This document shows, piece after piece, positions 9,001 to 14,826 of a DNA stretch of 18,940 bases. Position numbers and translations under genes: made by a program. Within the stretch, counting starts at the first letter, position 1. Every line of letters starts with the position of its first letter. The stretch is from SAR202 cluster bacterium Io17-Chloro-G7 (GTDB lineage: Bacteria; Chloroflexota; Dehalococcoidia; UBA3495): the NCBI GenBank assembly GCA_002817055.1, contig MUCU01000020.1, forward strand, positions 1 to 18,940, read 5' to 3'. The notes under the pieces are model-generated. The model made no database searches. It saw only the letters and a list, made by a program, of their open reading frames with translations, and was not told the origin of the DNA.

Positions 9001-10629
9001 GTTGGTCACTTGCGCAAAGAGTTGCTTAAAGTAGTTAAACAAAAGTTGGTTTTTATCGGAAAGCACGGCCAAAGGAGCGTCATTGCCCATGGACCCCACG
9101 GCTTCCGCCCCGTTTAATGCCATCGGCGCAGTGAGCATCCGCAGTTCTTCGGTGGTGTAGCCAAACACCCTTTGCTGCTGCTGCAAAGCCGAAGGATCTA
9201 CCAATTCCAAACGCCCGCTGCCATTTGAGTGACCACGGTTGGCTCCACGAGGCTGGGGCAGGTCGTCCAACGTGACCTTATTTTGCTTTAGCCACGCACC
9301 GTAGGGTTGGCGTTGGGCTAGTTTGTGCTTCAGTTCTTGGTCGCCTATGATGCGACCCGCTTCTAGGTCGACCTCAAACATACGCCCAGGCTGAAGCCGC
9401 CCTTTTTCTTTGACTTCAGTGGCAGGAATTTCCAGCACGCCGGTTTCCGAGGCCATAACCAGCTTATCATCTTTTGTTATCGTATAGCGGAACGGTCTTA
9501 AACCGTTACGGTCCAACAGGGCGCAAATGCTGCGTCCGTTGGCCGACACAATCATCGCCGGACCATCCCATGCTTCCATCAAACACGAGTGATACTCGTA
9601 GAAGTCTTTTTTCTCTTGGGACATGCTTTCGTGCTGTTCCCACGCCTCGGGTATCAACATGATCATGGCATGGTCCAAACCACGCCCGGTCATCAGTAGT
9701 AATTCCAAAGCATTGTCAATACTGGCCGTGTCGCTGGCCCCCGGGGTCATGATCGGGGGAATCTTGTTCATATCCTCGCCGAACAGAGGCGACTGGAATT
9801 GGGCTTCCCTGGCATGCATCCAGTTCAGGTTGCCCCGCAGCGTGTTAATTTCCCCGTTATGGGCCAAGTAACGGTACGGATGAGCCAACTTCCAATGTCC
9901 CAGGGTGTTTGTGCTAAACCGGGAATGCACCAGAGCAAAGGCGCTGGTGAACTTCTCATCGGCTAAGTCACGATAAAAGCCGGAGATCTGGTGAGCCAGA
10001 AGCAGCCCTTTGTAAACGATGGTGTTGCAAGACAGACTGCACACGTAAAAGTAGTCTGCTTCCTCTTCTGTTAGTCCCCAAGCAAGAGCCGAATGCTCAA
10101 TGACCTTGCGCACGACGTACAGCTTGCGTTCGAGTACTTCCGGGTCTTGTATATCCGCTCCAGGACCAACAAAAACCTGGCGAATGTGGGGGAACACCGC
10201 CCTCGCGTCCTCTCCCAGTTTGGACCGGTCTACAGGTACGTCTCGCCAACCCAGGAGTTCCAGCCCCTCTTCCTCTATTACATGATCCACCAGCGCCCGG
10301 CATTTTTCTTGTGACTGGGGCTGGGGAGGTAGGAAAAGCATACCCACGCCGTACTCACCAGCGCCGGGAAGCGTGAACTGCAATCGGTCACATTCGTCTT
10401 TTAGGAACTGGTGAGGCATCTGTATCAGAATGCCCGCGCCGTCTCCGGTTTCAGGGTCGCAACCGGCGGCGCCTCGATGCCCGAGATTAACCAGGACTTC
10501 GAGTCCGTCGTTGATTATCTGGTGGGACTTGCCGCCTTTGATGTTGGCGACCACCCCTACACCACAACTGTCGTGTTCGAACAGCGGGGAATACAGACCT
10601 TTTTGAGCTAATTCTTTAAGCCGATTCAT
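6031..10629 (-). CDS. gltB: Glutamate synthase large subunit
   Basis: Alpha subunit of GOGAT. 1532 residues from the ATG at 10629. An upstream in-frame ATG at 10791 would add 54 residues, but these are encoded by leader repeats and match nothing in the family. Domains in order: class II glutamine amidotransferase with catalytic Cys22 in HDSCGVGVV, so a propeptide of 21 residues must be removed; a central domain; the FMN-binding synthase domain (SEGGEDYRRY-like region, KPGEGGQL, SPPPHHDIYSIEDL, VLISGHDGGTG); the 3Fe-4S ligands Cys1144, Cys1150 and Cys1155 with the family's C-x5-C-x4-C spacing; and the C-terminal beta-helix domain rich in Gly (GSAGQSFGAF, GKGMSGG, GAGMSGGIAFVYD). The start has no clear Shine-Dalgarno, which is unusual for such a costly enzyme. 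It may be translated through leader structure or by a weak site. Confidence 0.97.
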   Translation of the reverse strand: MNRLKELAQKGLYSPLFEHDSCGVGVVANIKGGKSHQIINDGLEVLVNLGHRGAAGCDPETGDGAGILIQMPHQFLKDECDRLQFTLPGAGEYGVGMLFLPPQPQSQEKCRALVDHVIEEEGLELLGWRDVPVDRSKLGEDARAVFPHIRQVFVGPGADIQDPEVLERKLYVVRKVIEHSALAWGLTEEEADYFYVCSLSCNTIVYKGLLLAHQISGFYRDLADEKFTSAFALVHSRFSTNTLGHWKLAHPYRYLAHNGEINTLRGNLNWMHAREAQFQSPLFGEDMNKIPPIMTPGASDTASIDNALELLLMTGRGLDHAMIMLIPEAWEQHESMSQEKKDFYEYHSCLMEAWDGPAMIVSANGRSICALLDRNGLRPFRYTITKDDKLVMASETGVLEIPATEVKEKGRLQPGRMFEVDLEAGRIIGDQELKHKLAQRQPYGAWLKQNKVTLDDLPQPRGANRGHSNGSGRLELVDPSALQQQQRVFGYTTEELRMLTAPMALNGAEAVGSMGNDAPLAVLSDKNQLLFNYFKQLFAQVTNPPLDAIREDLVTSLEAFIGCEQNLFEETADHCRQLKLKSPIIDGEAFAKISELNTGDIKSVTLSTLFDAKAGSGAIKTAVDRLCVQATEAINEGNCIIILSDRGVDDHNAPIPCLLATSAVHHHLIREGTRTKVGLVVDSGEPREVHHFALLIGYGAGAVHPYLALATSRHLSVAGELNGTSPDYAEKNFIKANEKGVLKVMSKMGISTVQSYRGAQIFEAVGLGQELIDRYFTWTPSRIQGIGLEDVEAEVLERHNGAFGQQSPSERPLEFGGFYQWRRHGEFHQWNPEVIAKLQDSTRSGDWEKYKEFASLVNDQSTNMATLRGLLEFKTTQTPVPLGEVEPASEIVKRFATGAVSLGSISQEAHETMAIGMNRLNARSNTGEGGEDYRRYDLDENGDSRSSAVKQVASGRFGVTANYLVNATDLQIKMAQGSKPGEGGQLSGNKIDEYIGWVRKTTPGVELISPPPHHDIYSIEDLSQLIHDLKNINPQARIHVKLVAEIGVGTVAAGVAKGHADVVLISGHDGGTGNSPETSIKYAGLPWELGLAETQQVLVANGLRTRIAVQADGQLKTGRDTAIAALLGAEEFGYATGALIVNGCIMLRKCHLGTCSVGVATQDPELRKRFSGRPEYLVNYFNFIAEELREIMAELGFRTVNEMIGRVDVLDARKADEHWRAKGLDLSRLLYQQPPRTSGEEPYCSEPQDHGLEHALDHQLIKLSQPALEQQHPVEIDLDIHNSNRTVGAMLSGEVAKRYGEDGLPPETIKINFKGSAGQSFGAFLAKGIDIRLEGDTNDYLGKGMSGGRIVVFPPKESDFVPEDNIIIGNVALYGSTGGEVFINGVAGERFCVRNSGVHAVVENVGDHGCEYMTGGVVVVLGKTGRNFGAGMSGGIAFVYDEDGDFNARFNAGLADLEPVTAPEDEAILRKMIEDHSNYTGSAPARKMLANWSDCIARFKKIMPRDYRRVLEERKLRGTMEYAGELEVAPHG

Positions 10630-10660
10630 TAGACGATACTCTGAGCACTTTATTGAAAAT

Positions 10661-10720
10661 CCCGGGTTTACGCCTGAAATCCTAGGTTTGCGCCTGAATT
10701 CTTGGATTTGTGCCACCGGA
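10661..10720 (-). repeat. Three 20-nt tandem repeats in the gltB leader
   Basis: Units at 10661-10680, 10681-10700 and 10701-10720 follow each other without gaps. The first two agree at 16 of 20 positions; the third is degenerate (about half). On the coding strand the shared core is TTCAGGCG-y-AAACC. They lie 32-91 nt upstream of the gltB ATG, between the candidate promoters and the start codon. Helical spacing of about two turns would put bound proteins on one DNA face. Function unknown. Confidence 0.6.
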
Positions 10721-10775
10721 ATACAGTCACGATGGGAATTAACTGATTCTGGGCTGAATGGGCGTCTCGCCCGCA

Positions 10776-10793
10776 TTGTAAAATATATCACAA
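10776..10793 (-). promoter_or_regulatory. CRP/FNR-family-like dyad ahead of gltB
   Basis: Read on the - strand, TTGTGATATATTTTACAA is a near-perfect dyad. Its inner part, TGTGA-N6-TTACA, differs by one base from the CRP consensus TGTGA-N6-TCACA. It also equals the NtcA-type GTA-N8-TAC except for one base (GTG-N8-TAC). It contains TATATT, a possible -10 box, so an overlap of promoter and operator is possible. It sits about 150 nt upstream of the gltB start. Confidence 0.4.
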
Positions 10794-10799
10794 AGCCGA

Positions 10800-11081
10800 G
10801 AGCCCAGAAAGGGTAAAAGCCAAGATACCCGGCACACGCCGGCTTCTTGACCCCGCTGCCCCTGTTGGGCGCCTTCGCCTAGCTAGATTTCTCTCTCGCC
10901 AATAGCTCCATAGGTAACCAACTAACTGGGGGGAAGGCAACATTATAGCGTGACATTGGCAAAGTGAGTAGTCCCGTTTTGTCGCTGGCCAATTGCCGGC
11001 CGCAGATGCGGTGGAACCAGCGGTCAGCGCACCACTCTCAGCCCATCACTGGTGCAGCAGACGGACCATGGCAGCGGGGCT
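10800..11081. other. Rest of the intergenic region between the DUF3105 lipoprotein and gltB
   Basis: No gene is supported here. Short stems are present: GGGTA/TACCC (10811-10815 with 10826-10830), CCGGC/GCCGG (10829-10833 with 10838-10842), and GCACCA/TGGTGC (11029-11034 with 11050-11055). The last lies 27 nt past the lipoprotein stop and may be a rho-independent-like hairpin, but no T-run follows on the - strand. None matches a known riboswitch or T-box. Confidence 0.3.
10942..10947 (-). promoter_or_regulatory. Consensus -10 box upstream of gltB
   Basis: TATAAT on the - strand, a perfect -10. The hexamer 17 nt upstream (TACTCA) matches TTGACA only weakly. Predicted start near 10935 would give a leader of about 305 nt to gltB, containing the dyad and the 20-nt repeats. 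It is the best sigma-70-like -10 in the gap. Confidence 0.4.
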
Positions 11082-12626
11082 TTAACAGGGGATACGCTCC
11101 GGCCCCAAATTTCCGGAGTAGAGAGAGAAGAATAGTTTCATGTTCTCTAGGTCAAAGTCTCCGATGCCTCCGATGTCATACATCCTCCCCCAAACAGAAG
11201 CTACCACTTGGCCTTCGGGAATTTCGTCGTAGTAACGCGTGATCCCCCAGTTGGCGGCCAACGGGAAATTGTCCATTACGTCCTGAATCCAGTCTACTTG
11301 TGCTTGGACTTTCGAATTGTAGCTCACAACGATATTCCCGTGCTCCAAGTTGTGGGTAATGATTTCATCGGGCAAGCCTTCCGGGTAGAACCCGCAGTCG
11401 GCCCAACGTTCCCAGTGGTCGCCTGATGTGGGTGGCGTGGTGCTATAAACTACCTCGTCGCCAAACGGAACGTGGAAGCTGGTCGGCATTACAGGGACTT
11501 GTATACCAAACCCAACAATTACCGGAGAGAGAGTGGGTCCCTCATGGGCTTCGTCGTTTGGAACAATAACCCTTGGGATGGGCGGGGCTCTTTTCTCGAC
11601 CGTGCCCCCCTCAGATTCGGTAATGCTGGTGAGGACGGAGACAAGCTGGACGATTTCCAGACCGTCAATCTCCAAGCGGATTGACACCCGAGCAGCGGAC
11701 CGCTCCACATCCAGTTTTTTTAGCAATGCCGTTAATTCAGGTGCTGGGCTAAGACTTGAGCCCAACGTAATCAGGCTGGCCAACAATCCATTAATCGCCT
11801 CCGCCGAATCTTCATTTGCAAATTCCAGGTTAGCTCGCAGGATGAAAATCTGGCCGTTCTGAGCCAGCGACAATCCGGCAAACTCCAGGTCTTCCAGCCC
11901 ATCCACTCCAGTCAGCAGATCAAATCCACTTTCGCCCAATACGGTAGCACCGAGGAATGGAAGCAGATTCGGCAAAGATTCGGAGATCAGGTCCGCCGGA
12001 ACCGCTGCCTCCACGCGCAAAATACCCCCACCTAAGTTGGTAAAGGCCTCCATCAAGTCGCCCGACAATCTCGTCCTGTCACCCCGCTGCACATCTATAA
12101 CTGCCCGCACTGCTTCAGCCGTTCCGACGACGATAATTCCTTCTTCCAGGATAGAGATGGACGGAGCGTCGGAATTATCTTCAAAGGAGTAAATCAAGGT
12201 ATCTTTATATTCTCCGCTGACCATGCGGTCGTCCACGGCGCTGCGGATGGAGGAAACTAGGGCAAGCTCGTCAAAATTTCCTTTTGCGACCACACCGGCG
12301 AAATCCTCGGCGCGGCCAGAGTCCGCAAACAAGACCGCCCGGGAGAATAGCCGCAGGTCGACACCGGTTTCATCAAATACTTGTTGCAACAAACTATCCA
12401 ATGTTATTTGGTCTTCTTGATCTGCGGTAATGGCGGAAACCAGTGACACCGGGCCGTTGCCGGCCAAGATGCCGGTGATATTAGCGTGGGCAATCACATT
12501 GGACCCATCGGGAACAAGCTTTTCAGGGTTCGTCTCAGGACCGTCCCCACAGGCCGTCGCCACGACGCCGACGATTCCAACGAGTACCAGAATAACGGTT
12601 AAAACTTTGGTGCGCAGGCCAGGCAT
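11082..12626 (-). CDS. Lipoprotein with N-terminal unknown domain fused to DUF3105
   Basis: 514 residues. Signal peptide with a lipobox-like VATA-C26, so an exported membrane-anchored protein is likely. Residues about 35-340 form a domain without known motif, built of repeating beta/alpha units (VVAKGNFDE, IVVGTAEAV, FILRANLEF), similar in style to the lipoprotein at 3247-4323. The C-terminal third is a DUF3105 domain: YSTTPPTSGDHW with His404, WADCGFYPE, and HNLEHG with His425 and His429, then IVVSYN and WGR. The clustered His/Glu residues look like a metal site (inference; the family has no assigned function that I know). The protein ends on a cysteine (RIPC), which could pair with the Cys of WADCGFY. 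The start is firm: AGGAG (12632-12636) 5 nt before the ATG. It lies 97 nt downstream of the broken zinc-finger gene, and both may share a transcript. Confidence 0.85.
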   Translation of the reverse strand: MPGLRTKVLTVILVLVGIVGVVATACGDGPETNPEKLVPDGSNVIAHANITGILAGNGPVSLVSAITADQEDQITLDSLLQQVFDETGVDLRLFSRAVLFADSGRAEDFAGVVAKGNFDELALVSSIRSAVDDRMVSGEYKDTLIYSFEDNSDAPSISILEEGIIVVGTAEAVRAVIDVQRGDRTRLSGDLMEAFTNLGGGILRVEAAVPADLISESLPNLLPFLGATVLGESGFDLLTGVDGLEDLEFAGLSLAQNGQIFILRANLEFANEDSAEAINGLLASLITLGSSLSPAPELTALLKKLDVERSAARVSIRLEIDGLEIVQLVSVLTSITESEGGTVEKRAPPIPRVIVPNDEAHEGPTLSPVIVGFGIQVPVMPTSFHVPFGDEVVYSTTPPTSGDHWERWADCGFYPEGLPDEIITHNLEHGNIVVSYNSKVQAQVDWIQDVMDNFPLAANWGITRYYDEIPEGQVVASVWGRMYDIGGIGDFDLENMKLFFSLYSGNLGPERIPC

Positions 12627-12723
12627 CTTCTCTCCTAGTAAATGCTCGAATTAACTGATGATAATCTATGCAGCCTGATTTAGATGAAGCCTGTTTTAAT
12701 GGCGATTGTACACTTGGCAAACC

Positions 12724-12955
12724 CTAGGGTGCCGTTCCCGACATTCCCTGGCCACCACCACCGCCACCTATGATTGCGTCACGCTTAACACATCGTGCTG
12801 GCTTAAATATCAGTAACATTCGCCTTTTAGGGAGTTTGTCTTTGATGCATTCCCAACAATAGTTTTGGCCGCAATTGAGACATGGCCTCCATCGCATTGA
12901 ATCTTCTATAGATTGAATCTTCTATAGAAGGTTCCGAACACAAATCACAATCCAT
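12724..12955 (-). pseudogene. Small Cys-rich zinc-finger protein gene, frame broken by 16-bp duplication
   Basis: The ATG at 12955 follows AAAGG by 6 nt. The frame reads MDCDLCSEPSIEDS and then, because of an exact 16-bp tandem duplication (12897-12928), changes phase and stops at 12827 after 42 residues. If one copy is removed in silico, 216 nt remain: exactly 72 codons, with no stop until TAG at 12724. The 71-residue product has three CxxC pairs: Cys3/6, Cys20/23 and Cys28/31 (CLNCGQNYCWEC). It then has a basic stretch (KDKLPKRR) and a six-glycine tail near the end. The cysteine pattern is that of a small zinc ribbon or B-box-like finger. An alternative is that translation starts inside the repeat, at ATG 12897, giving 57 residues that keep only the last two CxxC pairs. 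Too short for ordinary gene callers. Exact function unknown. Confidence 0.7.
12897..12928. repeat. Exact 16-bp tandem duplication (2 copies)
   Basis: The + strand unit TTGAATCTTCTATAGA occurs at 12897-12912 and again at 12913-12928, identical and adjacent. Sixteen is not a multiple of three, so copy number decides the frame of the zinc-finger gene that contains it. Loss of one copy restores it. Confidence 0.95.
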
Positions 12956-12995
12956 AATTAGCCTTTTAATAGAGGCTTTTCAGGCGGCTTTTCGG

Positions 12996-13024
12996 TTGAC
13001 CGTCAAATTGGGTGGGAATATACT
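12996..13024 (+). promoter_or_regulatory. rsfS promoter
   Basis: TTGACC (12996-13001), 17-bp spacer, TATACT (13019-13024): ten of twelve consensus bases with ideal spacing, and the same -10 as the rRNA promoter at 18538. Predicted start about 13031, giving a leader of about 95 nt. The -35 is inside a perfect dyad TTGAC-C-GTCAA (12996-13006), a possible operator. Confidence 0.75.
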
Positions 13025-13040
13025 CGATAGTAGTAACGCA

Positions 13041-13065
13041 AATTCACCATTGAATTTTAAATTCA
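13041..13065. promoter_or_regulatory. Overlapping palindromes in the rsfS leader
   Basis: AATTCA (13041-13046) pairs with TGAATT (13051-13056), and TGAATTT (13051-13057) with AAATTCA (13059-13065). Three half-sites thus share one middle arm, just downstream of the predicted transcription start. In DNA this looks like an operator; in RNA it allows two mutually exclusive AU-rich hairpins. Confidence 0.45.
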
Positions 13066-13090
13066 TGGTTTGATATTCGGTTAATGCATT

Positions 13091-13110
13091 CCTAGCTTAT
13101 CGCAGCTAGG
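13091..13110 (+). promoter_or_regulatory. Hairpin immediately before the rsfS ribosome site
   Basis: CCTAGC (13091-13096) and GCTAGG (13105-13110) form a perfect 6-bp stem with an 8-nt loop. The Shine-Dalgarno AGGAG begins 4 nt later, at 13114. Such placement can position or shield a ribosome site, here one that serves a non-AUG start. Confidence 0.4.
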
Positions 13111-13125
13111 CACAGGAGTTACGGA

Positions 13126-13470
13126 CTGGAGCCTACAGAACTGGCGCAATTTGTAGTCGACTTGGCATCGGATAAACTGGCCTCCGATATTGTCATGCTG
13201 GATGTCCGCCGGATTTCCTCGATCGCTGACTACTTCATAATAATGTCGGCGGATTCGACCCGGCAAATACAAGCGTTGGAAGAAGACATCACCAAGGCGC
13301 TCAAAGAAGAGAACGTGCGCCAATATCACCGCGAAGGCATTCCCAGCTCTGGCTGGGTGCTTCTGGACTTCAGCAATGTGATCATCCACATTTTCGGGCC
13401 GGAAGAGCGGTCCTTCTATGACCTTGAAAGACTCTGGTATCAAGCGCCGCAAGTGGTTAGGGTTCTCTAA
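13126..13470 (+). CDS. rsfS: Ribosome silencing factor RsfS (Iojap family), CTG start
   Basis: Binds ribosomal protein uL14 on the large subunit and blocks subunit joining when nutrients are short (family knowledge). 114 residues from CTG 13126, the usual length. Conserved stretches: ELAQFVVDLASDKLASDIVMLDVRR, then SSIADYFIIMSADSTRQIQALEEDI, GWVLLDFSNVIIHIF and ERSFYDLERLW. The start was chosen because AGGAG (13114-13118) lies 7 nt before CTG, and because the residues after it (EPTELAQ) match the first helix found in the family. The frame has no ATG, GTG or TTG between its upstream stop at 13093 and the TTG at 13162, which would remove that helix and has no ribosome site. A single-base change or sequence error (A to C) could also explain it. 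It stops 1 nt before the end of ndk on the other strand. Not next to nadD, its common partner. Confidence 0.93.
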   Translation: MEPTELAQFVVDLASDKLASDIVMLDVRRISSIADYFIIMSADSTRQIQALEEDITKALKEENVRQYHREGIPSSGWVLLDFSNVIIHIFGPEERSFYDLERLWYQAPQVVRVL

Positions 13471-13471
13471 A

Positions 13472-13924
13472 TTAAGGCTCCTTAATCCAGGAATCGTTGC
13501 TGCGGCCGTATTCCAAGATTTCCACCGGGCTAAAGAAAAGCTCGATCTCCCGCTTTGCCGAATCCACGCTATCCGAGCCGTGGACCAAATTTCTTCCGAT
13601 ATCCACTGCCAAGTCTCCGCGGATTGTACCCATGGGAGAGTTGGCCGGGCTCGTTTTCCCCATGGTATTCCTCACCAACTCCACGGCGTTTTCAGCCTCC
13701 CAAACCATGGCTACAATCGGAGCCGACGTAATAAAGCTTACCAAGCCGGGGAAGAAAGGCCGCTCGGAGTGTTCGCCGTAATGCCGCCGGGCGAGCGCGT
13801 CGTCGACCTGCATCAGCTTCATGCCCGACAATTTTAGGCCCCGTATTTCCAATCGGGAGATAATTTCGCCGATCAAGCCACGTTGTACGCCGTCGGGCTT
13901 GACCAGGACCAGTGTTCGTTCCAT
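13472..13924 (-). CDS. ndk: Nucleoside diphosphate kinase
   Basis: Transfers the gamma phosphate of NTPs to NDPs through a phosphohistidine. 150 residues, near the normal 135-150. The N-terminus [21 protein letters not shown] is typical. The catalytic histidine is His115 in RNLVHGSDS, and the substrate loop reads [14 protein letters not shown], with the L-AVDI variant instead of the common FG-x-GR. FSPVEI and a short basic/acidic tail follow, a slightly longer C-terminus than in E. coli. GGAG lies 3 nt before the ATG, close but acceptable. The gene meets rsfS tail to tail with one base between stop codons, so any terminator of one must lie within the other. It is 155 nt downstream of tsaB, so it may have its own promoter, none of which was convincing. 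Confidence 0.97.
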   Translation of the reverse strand: MERTLVLVKPDGVQRGLIGEIISRLEIRGLKLSGMKLMQVDDALARRHYGEHSERPFFPGLVSFITSAPIVAMVWEAENAVELVRNTMGKTSPANSPMGTIRGDLAVDIGRNLVHGSDSVDSAKREIELFFSPVEILEYGRSNDSWIKEP

Positions 13925-14079
13925 AAACTCCGTCCGTTTTATTTTAATTTGTGTCAGCCGAATTTAAGAATTGAAACATCGAAGAGAACACCATGCACGG
14001 TGATACGCTATCCGAGCCCAATGCGGTAGACCAAAATTAACCGGGTACGAGCCCGACAGCTTCCATTTAAGAACTGGGA

Positions 14080-14826
14080 TTAAGAACTCTGAGGCACCTG
14101 GTCTCTGCGTTTTGGCCCACCAATGCTCGGCATACGCAAGTACAAAGGCTGCAATGACACCAAGTCTGAAACCTCGCCTTGACCTAACTTGTGCCATCCC
14201 AATTGGCATAAAGAAGATAGACGGGTCGCAGGGGAGGGCTCGATCACCATCGCCCGGGAATTCATGCGCTCTCGGATAAAGTCGCCCCAGTTTATCACGC
14301 CTTCTCCGCACAATAGAGTCCTTGAGTTTTCCGTCTGATGGCTCCCCGTTGATGGTGTCGAAAGATTCGCCAGTTCTTCCAGCAACTCCGGCACAGTGCT
14401 GACAGTATCGTCGCGAATACGTTGACCATTTCCGCCGAAACGGGCCGATGCGACCTCATTTCTGCCAGCATCCAAAATTGAGCACACCGGCACCTTTGCT
14501 CTGGCATATGGATGCGCTTCCAAGTCCAAGGTCCCAACACCAACCACCGGTATTCCCAAGATGAATGCCAATCCCTTTACTGTACTCATTCCCACCCGTA
14601 GAGCGCTGAATCCTCCCGGTCCCAAAGCCAACGCAATGCCGGTCAAGTCGGCTAAGGCAACTCTTTGGCTCTCCAGCATCTGGGACACCGCAGGCATCAA
14701 CTCGGAAGTATGGTTCACCGAGGAATACCAGCACCGACTGGCAATCACCCGTCCGGTCTCAGAAGTTGGCACGCTGTATAAGGCGACTCCTGCGTATTTG
14801 GTGGAGGTGTCAACGGCCAAGAGCAT
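14080..14826 (-). CDS. tsaB: tRNA t6A37 biosynthesis protein TsaB
   Basis: Non-catalytic ASKHA-fold partner of TsaD. It forms the scaffold of the TsaBDE complex that puts threonylcarbamoyl on A37 of ANN-decoding tRNAs. 248 residues, typical. N-terminus MLLAVDTSTKYAGVAL is the nucleotide-fold strand; NHTSELMPAVSQML (39-52) and the family signature GPGGFSALRVGMSTVKGLA (69-87), then VVGVGTLD, are all present. The C-terminal half is variable, as usual. The start overlaps the tsaE stop by one base (TAATG), so translation is probably coupled. tsaD, tsaC and rimI, which often lie nearby, are not in this window. Confidence 0.95.
   Translation of the reverse strand: MLLAVDTSTKYAGVALYSVPTSETGRVIASRCWYSSVNHTSELMPAVSQMLESQRVALADLTGIALALGPGGFSALRVGMSTVKGLAFILGIPVVGVGTLDLEAHPYARAKVPVCSILDAGRNEVASARFGGNGQRIRDDTVSTVPELLEELANLSTPSTGSHQTENSRTLLCGEGVINWGDFIRERMNSRAMVIEPSPATRLSSLCQLGWHKLGQGEVSDLVSLQPLYLRMPSIGGPKRRDQVPQSS

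Noticed and set aside
10630..10791. 54-residue N-terminal extension of gltB
   Set aside because: The added residues come from the 20-nt leader repeats and the dyad, and the family N-terminus (propeptide then CGVG) begins at 10629.
10964..11242. 92-codon + strand frame
   Set aside because: Half lies antisense to the DUF3105 gene; no motif or ribosome site.
12961..12980. GCCTT/GAGGC hairpin followed by TTTTC on the + strand, looking like a small terminator
   Set aside because: There is no + strand gene before it; the same bases supply the ribosome site of the broken zinc-finger gene on the - strand.
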